In this document: piece by piece, positions 48,233 through 64,000 of the stretch | Position numbering within the stretch: the stretch's first letter is position 1 | Layout of the letters: every line of letters begins with the position of its first letter | From: Cheilinus undulatus | Lineage: Eukaryota > Chordata > Actinopteri > Labriformes > Labridae | Direction: 5' to 3' | DNA: 64,000 nucleotides | Assembly: GCF_018320785.1 (NCBI RefSeq) | Contig: NC_054873.1 | Location: 34,004,196 to 34,068,195 of the forward strand | The notes under the pieces: model-generated | Told to the model about the DNA's origin: nothing | What the model saw: only the letters and a program-made list of their open reading frames with translations | Databases searched by the model: none | Translations under genes and position numbers: made by a program

Positions 48233-49459
48233 GTGAGTAACATTTCTGTCTTTATTTTACTGTGTCTTAGTGAGGTCTGGACTCGCTTTCTCGCAGTTTT
48301 GGAAGTAGCAGTGCAAATATGGCTGCAGGGGTTAAAAAAAAAAAAAGAAGCTCGTAAAACCAAACAAACCCAGTGAAAACTGTCGATATGTCTGCGCAGT
48401 TTAGGCCAATGTCAGCTTGTAGCATTTCCTTGCCTGGGCAGTGAGTGTTTCTGTGTGGTGTTTTCAGCACCTGTCGTACATTTTCTCAGTTTCGCAATGT
48501 CATAACTGGGTTGTGGGCCCGTGTTAGTCAGAAATTAAGTTTACAGGCTATGTGAGTTGTAAAAGTCGAAACTTAATCTTGAGGTAGGAAAGTGGTTTGC
48601 ATTCACAGCCCACATTCTTGGTTTTATACATTAACCTGTACATACATGCCTCTGCTAAACACCTGCAGTAAACATTTACTTTGTATGACTTTCCTATGAG
48701 CTTATGTTCAGCTATGAAGGTAGGGACACGCTCATGTGCTGTTGCTCACAACAGAAATGCAGGCAAAAGTCCAAGTAAAGGTCATTCATTGACAACCACC
48801 TGACAGCCCATTATTATGCAAAAACAGCTGTATGACTGTGTAATAACACAGTGTAGAAGACTATGTATGTAGCATCATGGTAGCATAATATGACTATATT
48901 ATTAAATGTAGATATGTGACTAAACGTCACCTGCTTGTGAAGGTCAATAGAGGCTGGTTTTGTTGTTGGAGTCATTTTAATAACAGCACCTATGAGTAGA
49001 AAGAACACGCTCAATTTAAATGTGGGTTTAAGGCTGGTTGTTTTGAATAATAAAGCAGAATATGGTTGACTGTCAACGAGAGGTGGGTACACACTAGTGA
49101 CCCCATTTCACACAGAGCACGTGGGCAGGACACTTGATACAATACCAGAAAAAACATGTAACCTACATATGAGGAGCCTGTGGTGTGGAGTAAATTATTA
49201 GTGTTTGATGTTGAAGTGTTTAGTAATGGTGGCTGGAAAAAAAGGTGATGTGTGAGAAGGATGATGTGGCGTTTGTGGTCAGGAGCATAAAGCACATATG
49301 CAACTCAAGTGCATGAAGACTGGGGGGTAGTAACATGATTTATTAACGTGAGATAGCCCTTTGCAAATCATTTAACTGGTGAATAGTTGGTATGTATATG
49401 TATCATATATAATGCAGAATAGACTATGTGTTTGTATTGCTCAGTAGTGAATATATTTG

Positions 49460-50050
49460 AAAAATGTGCCGGCGTATGAGGTTTTGTGAGGACGATGTTG
49501 GCAGTTTAAGTCTGTTTCTAAGCGGCGCAGCGCTGCGACCTTTCCCCCAGTTTCTGCTGCACAGGGTGGATCATGTGACGTTGGAAAGTAGCATGGGGGA
49601 AGGGACTGACTACCGAAACACTCCGCTCTGTGGATGCTGCTACCTCCGATGACTGAAAATGTAAGAAACTACGTGTCCTGCCTTTAGAGGCCCGCCGGTT
49701 AATGAAGTAAATAACGATAATGTAATGAAAAAATGACGTTTTTAGAGACGAAGTAGGGGTTTGAAAGATAAAATAAACGTTGTTGTAATCCCGGAGGAAA
49801 GCAAGCTAGCGAAAAAAAACATACAGAAAGCTTTTGACAGCAGGGTGTCGAACGAAAAAATATCGATAAAAATGCAGGATACATTATATATCATCCACGT
49901 TCAGTATATATTATTTATAGTTATGTGAATACGTTATTGTATGTCTTAACTCTGTAGGTATTAAGATTTCCGACAGCAATTGAACGCAGCTGGAAACAGC
50001 AGTTTCCTCACGACACCACCAGAGCGTTATCACCCAGGTGGTTGTCTGGT
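49460..50050 (+). promoter_or_regulatory. CpG-retaining block in cpt1a intron 1 (candidate alternative promoter/enhancer)
   Basis: Roughly two dozen CpGs occur in about 600 bp, well above the flanking intron. The block includes AGCGGCGCAGCGCTGCGAC, a TCATGTGACGT E-box/CRE-like site (49571-49581), and possible donors (CACCCAG|GTGGTT near 50040). It contains no convincing coding frame. High CpG retention implies germline hypomethylation, as at promoters. Confidence 0.4.
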
Positions 50051-50439
50051 TTGCTGCAGGTACCACAAACCCGTTTGATGATTATTAAAGGCTCACATCA
50101 TTACAAATTATATACCGTACAAGCTGTTTAATAGTTAAGTTAACCACTCAACGGCAGTACCTTTAAAATGTTATTAAAATTATACACCCTTGTAAAACAC
50201 AAATCTAAAATCTTATTTTTGCTAAGTATGCCGCAAATATCGGCCAGAAAGCAAATGCATTAACTGCTGTGTGTGTGGAAAAAAACTCTTGCTCTTCAGG
50301 ATGATGTCAGCAGACATTCATCTGTCCTGATGCAGGTCTGTATGACCGAAACATTTTGGCATGTTTTGTTAGTTTGTAGCCCTAAAGAAGTAGAGGTAGA
50401 GGCATTTTAAATTTTTGAAGCTATGCATTGCTGCCATTC

Positions 50440-50525
50440 TTGGTCAGGTCTCCCTTGAAAAAGAGATCTTTGATCTCAATGGGACTTACCTGGCTAAATA
50501 AAGGTTAAATAAAATAAAATAAAAA
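50440..50525 (+). mobile_element. Non-LTR retrotransposon 3' tail
   Basis: CTTGAAAAAGAGATCTTTGATC followed by TCAATGGGACTTACCTGGCT and AAATAAAGGTTAAATAAAATAAAAT is the familiar 3' end of a teleost LINE, ending in an imperfect (AAATA)n tail. Confidence 0.65.
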
Positions 50526-50954
50526 CTGCCCCAAACTATCCTCATGTTACAATTCCAATTTAATATACAACTATTTTTTAAGCTCCTCATCCGATGTATT
50601 TCCCACCTAACAAGCAAGAATTCATTCTCTATTATAACAAACACAATATTTGGTAGAGTAAACTAAGGCTGAACAGTTTTAAAGAATCTGAACTGTTGTA
50701 TTGAACTTTTGAAATATACAAAAATGAGGAAAGTAGGATTTTTTTTTCAAACCTTTTAAGAAAAACTGGAACTTAAATGTTTTCATTATATGTAGAACAT
50801 AACATCGCTGCCTTAAAATGTATTAAAATGGTATTTTTACACATTTTAGATTGAAGAAATATTGCATCTCCTGCAATTTAAAAGTTGCAGTAGACAATAT
50901 TGTGATTTAGTCTACATTATTATTAATTGTCCACCTTATATGACCTTCTTCAGC

Positions 50955-51976
50955 TTTTGTGATGCCAAAGTGACTTGGAAACAATCAGTTTTAGATGACC
51001 TGTGAATTTAAATGAACCACCAAATCGTCTTGAAGAAAATTTTGATTAAAGCAGATGACTCAGGAGCTTTTCTTTTTTTCAAGTTTTAAAGCTTTGATAT
51101 TTTGTCAGGGCTGACTGATTACTGGTCTGGCAGAGTATTGAGACCGATATTTTGCAAATCACCCATTATAGACAAGGATGAGTATTGAGATCCGGTATCA
51201 ACATGGTACCAGTACCACCACATCCAGTACCCACCAGACAAAATCACAACACGGACATCTATCCTTTATTTCAATACCCCACCACTCCAAATTAAACGCA
51301 AGAGAATAGTTATGGAATTTGTGTGATTTATTTAAGTTACACCTGTTTCCTTTTTTTATCCCGTATTCAACTGGCATCTTATAAAGATATTTCTGTGGAA
51401 TCAGCTTTTAGTCTCCCAACACTTTTTTCCACCCAAAATATTGATTCAGGCACCGTTTTAATAATATTGATTTAGAACTGGTGTGAGAAAAAAAAAGATA
51501 CCCATCCCTAATCATCGGCACCTGCATTTTATGTTACAGATAATGGATAAAAATAATTAACCAAAAGGTGTGCTACTTCAGCGCCACAGCAAAGCATGTC
51601 TTCCCTGTTGGCTTTATTTTGACTCTCCACAGTCTCGCTGCATATCCTGCATACAGCACAGTCTGATTGACCAGATGTCACATCAGAATTAGCCAATCAA
51701 CTCTTAAGTCTGGGGGCACTTGACAGTGAGTGCATGGCATCACTTCCTGTTTAACTGCTGCTGCTGTAATGCTTGGTGCCATTTCTAATGTTGTTAGAAC
51801 TCGGGATAAATTGTTTGTTTTTACTTCCTTTTTTTGATCATACAGTTCTACCTTTGCCTCATAGGTTCATTGTGTGTCATGATAAACACATATTGGTTCC
51901 AAATATCATTCATCGCCCTCATGAGCTACTAATAATCAGTATCGGCTATGAATAAACTAATATTGGTCGACCCCTA
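50955..51976 (+). repeat. Composite dispersed repeat, copy 2 (with nested insertion)
   Basis: A direct-orientation partner of 46710-47305, diverged by substitutions and small indels. Its right end TAATATTGGTCGACCCCTA is the inverse of the internal left end seen in copy 1 (GGGTCGACCAAT), which shows a hAT-like element inside a longer shared unit. An extra block of about 335 bp (51173-51510) is absent from copy 1. Confidence 0.75.
51173..51510. mobile_element. MITE nested in composite repeat copy 2
   Basis: Begins with AAGGATGAGTATTGAGATCC and ends GATACCCATCCCTA; the ends are imperfect inverted repeats (TAGGGATGGGTATC-type). Absence from copy 1 at the corresponding place defines the boundaries. 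Non-coding. Confidence 0.6.
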
Positions 51977-52640
51977 CCTTATACATTATTATTGTTATTC
52001 CTTACTGAAGGCTAATTCAAATCTCATTTTACATATTAGTGCTGCACATCTGATCTAACTGCACTATTAAATAGTCCATCACATTTATAGGTTGTGTTCA
52101 AATTTTGTCTCAGAAATTATTAAATCAAACATTTATTGCGTCTAGATGCATTATAACATGAATGTGCCATTAAATTTATAACATGCACCAACCTGCCTGG
52201 CTGGTAATATAAAAAACATATTAAATATTGATACTGGACATCTTATCACAAAATACAGGGTCTACTATCATAAATACCAGAAAAGGTAAACATTAACAAA
52301 ACCCCCGGCACAAATCTGAGCTTTAGACCAGACTCCCTGGTGATCAAGGTTATTTACCAAAGCTTCCCTAACTGAGAAGATTTTGTATTAAGAAGTCTTT
52401 CAAGGTTGGGGATGATAGCATTGCACAGTGTGAGACTTCGGCCCCCTCTGTGGCCATAAAACCTGTTAATCTACTGATCCGTCCTTTCTCTATACGCTTC
52501 CCTTATATCCCTGACCACAGTCAATTAAAATAGGTATTAAACACTTGCATTTTAGTAACCATAGAATACCAAGTTTAAAAGATGATAAAGAACTTAAAGG
52601 TTTGAGCAAGTTAGTGTGACTAGACACAGGTGTCTTTGAG

Positions 52641-52905
52641 GGCAACAGTAGCTTAGTCTGTAGGGACTTGGACTGGGAACCAGAGTGAGCCAAAGTGTGG
52701 ATTAGGTCTGATTGTTAGAGATGTGCCAGCTAACTTCCCAAGAAAGATGTGGGTGCTCATTCATGTGCGGTCTTACTGACATCTCCCCAGTCGTGTGTTC
52801 ATAGGATTGTGTCTGTGTGTTTAACCCTGGTGCATGTGGAATTAGCACTTTCAACACTTAAATTTCCCCTCAGGGATTATTAAAGTATGTCTTGTCTTTC
52901 CTTAT
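52641..52905 (+). mobile_element. tRNA-derived SINE with LINE-type 3' tail
   Basis: Starts GGCAACAGTAGCTTAGTCTG, which contains an A-box-like TAGCTTAGTCTGTAGGG and continues with the 'GACTTGGACTGGGAACC' tRNA-like head common to teleost SINEs. The B box is eroded. The 3' end AAATTTCCCCTCAGGGATTA-TTAAAGTATG is a LINE-derived tail. Confidence 0.6.
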
Positions 52906-54033
52906 TAAATGAAAAGATGTCCCACTAGCTCAACCAGTTTATAAGGTCTCCTCCCAGTGCATCTTCTGTAATGTTAGCCTTAAGGAACCAGTTTAGTTGA
53001 TAAAGGAACAGGCCTGAAACATGCACATGACACTGATTTTTGGAGGGTATCACGTCATAAATCAGCACATTTCTTGTTCTAGACACAATAATAAAAAAGC
53101 GTTACAAATGTAATTTTAAAAAATAATGCACTTATTACTATACTTGATAACATGCAAATGCTGGCAGCCCTATTAACAACTCATCATGCAAGATGATTTC
53201 AGTTTGATATAAAATACTCTTTGTACTTTAGTGGTTTTCTGGTATTATTTTTATTATAAATGCCCTTAAGTTTCAGCGCTAGCTCACATGACTGAGTTTT
53301 AGAGAGAAAAAATGCCAGATTACTCTTGTAGGCAAAGTCAAATTAATTGCTTCAGCTGTGGCCATTCCCAGTAAACAACCACTCTGTCCTCAGGTTTGAG
53401 ACTGAATCAAAACAAAATGCAGATTCAACAAGAAAAAGATGGTACAAGTGGCAGAAAGGTGTTATTGAGACAAGAACTGAGCTACAGTAGCTGGGCATGG
53501 TGACTCCAGACTACAGCCATGAAGACAGCGGGGGAGACATGAGAGAAACTGAGCAGCTTAAACTGCTTCTTACCCCGCGATGTTTATACATTTTAGGGCT
53601 GTAACAGTTTTGTCTTTCAGCCAAATCGTTCTGCATCTGAGTTGGCATGCAGTCGTTTGACTATTTTTTACTAAAATTGATTCTCAAATCCATTAAGAAT
53701 CCTTTTCAGTGCTGCGGTTTCTCACGAAGTCCTTAAACTGATTAAATCTTTGAAACCCAATAACATGCAGCGTAGTCGAGGAATGCGAGTGACTGATTTC
53801 AAGGAACTTTTCAGAGAAGCCAGTTGTCTTTAAAACATCTGCCTTCCCAGTTTTCTCCTAATTGGGAAGGCAGATAAAGGGATTAAGTGGTTTTATATGC
53901 ATTTTTGTCATAATGTATTCATTTTTCAAGTCTTAAAATTATCAGTGTTCTCCTGTCTTTGAAATGGTCTTCTTAAAAAATGAATTGAAATTGATGTAAA
54001 TGAACATAAAACACTGCACTTTCTTGCCCACAG
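52906..54033 (+). other. cpt1a: Distal cpt1a intron 1
   Basis: Intronic sequence without a recognised gene. A TAGGGCTGTAACAG motif near 53595 may be one end of a decayed hAT-like element. The acceptor TTCTTGCCCACAG ends the intron at 54033. Confidence 0.45.
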
Positions 54034-54036
54034 TGA

Positions 54037-64000
<9,964 letters not shown>

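Overview
This is a vertebrate chromosome segment, almost certainly from a ray-finned (teleost) fish. The three genes have long introns with GT-AG splice sites. The interspersed repeats are typical teleost families: Tc1-like and hAT elements, Rex3/RTE and L2-like LINE scraps, tRNA-derived SINEs and CA microsatellites. I could not run searches, so family calls rest on motif recognition and on exon-by-exon translation with matching splice phases.

Layout: (1) 1-5.6 kb is intergenic, with decayed LINE fragments. (2) 5.7-11.2 kb holds a complete uevld gene on the + strand: 12 coding exons, 469 aa, a catalytically dead E2-like UEV domain followed by a lactate/malate-dehydrogenase-like domain. (3) 11.2-13.8 kb is the convergent 3' interval and contains a large imperfect foldback (about 310-350 bp arms around a 170 bp loop). 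(4) 13.86-26.35 kb on the - strand encodes a complete USP6NL/RN-tre-like TBC Rab-GAP: 13 coding exons, 808 aa, with a long proline-rich tail. A 15 kb intron separates the coding part from a 5' UTR exon at about 41.83 kb and a CpG-rich promoter at about 42.0 kb. (5) 42-48 kb lies between divergent genes and carries a strong CTCF-like motif, two Tc1/mariner relics and other repeats. (6) From about 48.1 kb to the window end on the + strand is cpt1a, carnitine palmitoyltransferase 1. It has one noncoding first exon and six coding exons giving the first 258 aa; the catalytic part lies beyond the window. Its introns contain a hAT relic with a perfect 8-bp target duplication, a Tc1 relic and several non-autonomous elements.

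The genes are functionally unrelated: UEVLD is linked to ubiquitin/ESCRT-type biology, the TBC protein to Rab GTPase inactivation in endocytic traffic, and CPT1 to mitochondrial fatty-acid import. They show no operon-like logic. The most interesting items are the foldback between convergent genes, a possible start-stop-overlapping uORF in the TBC gene, two candidate internal promoters, CTCF-like motifs at gene boundaries, and several readable layers of nested transposition, including a composite repeat present in two copies about 4.2 kb apart. I found no evidence of an entirely new biological system.
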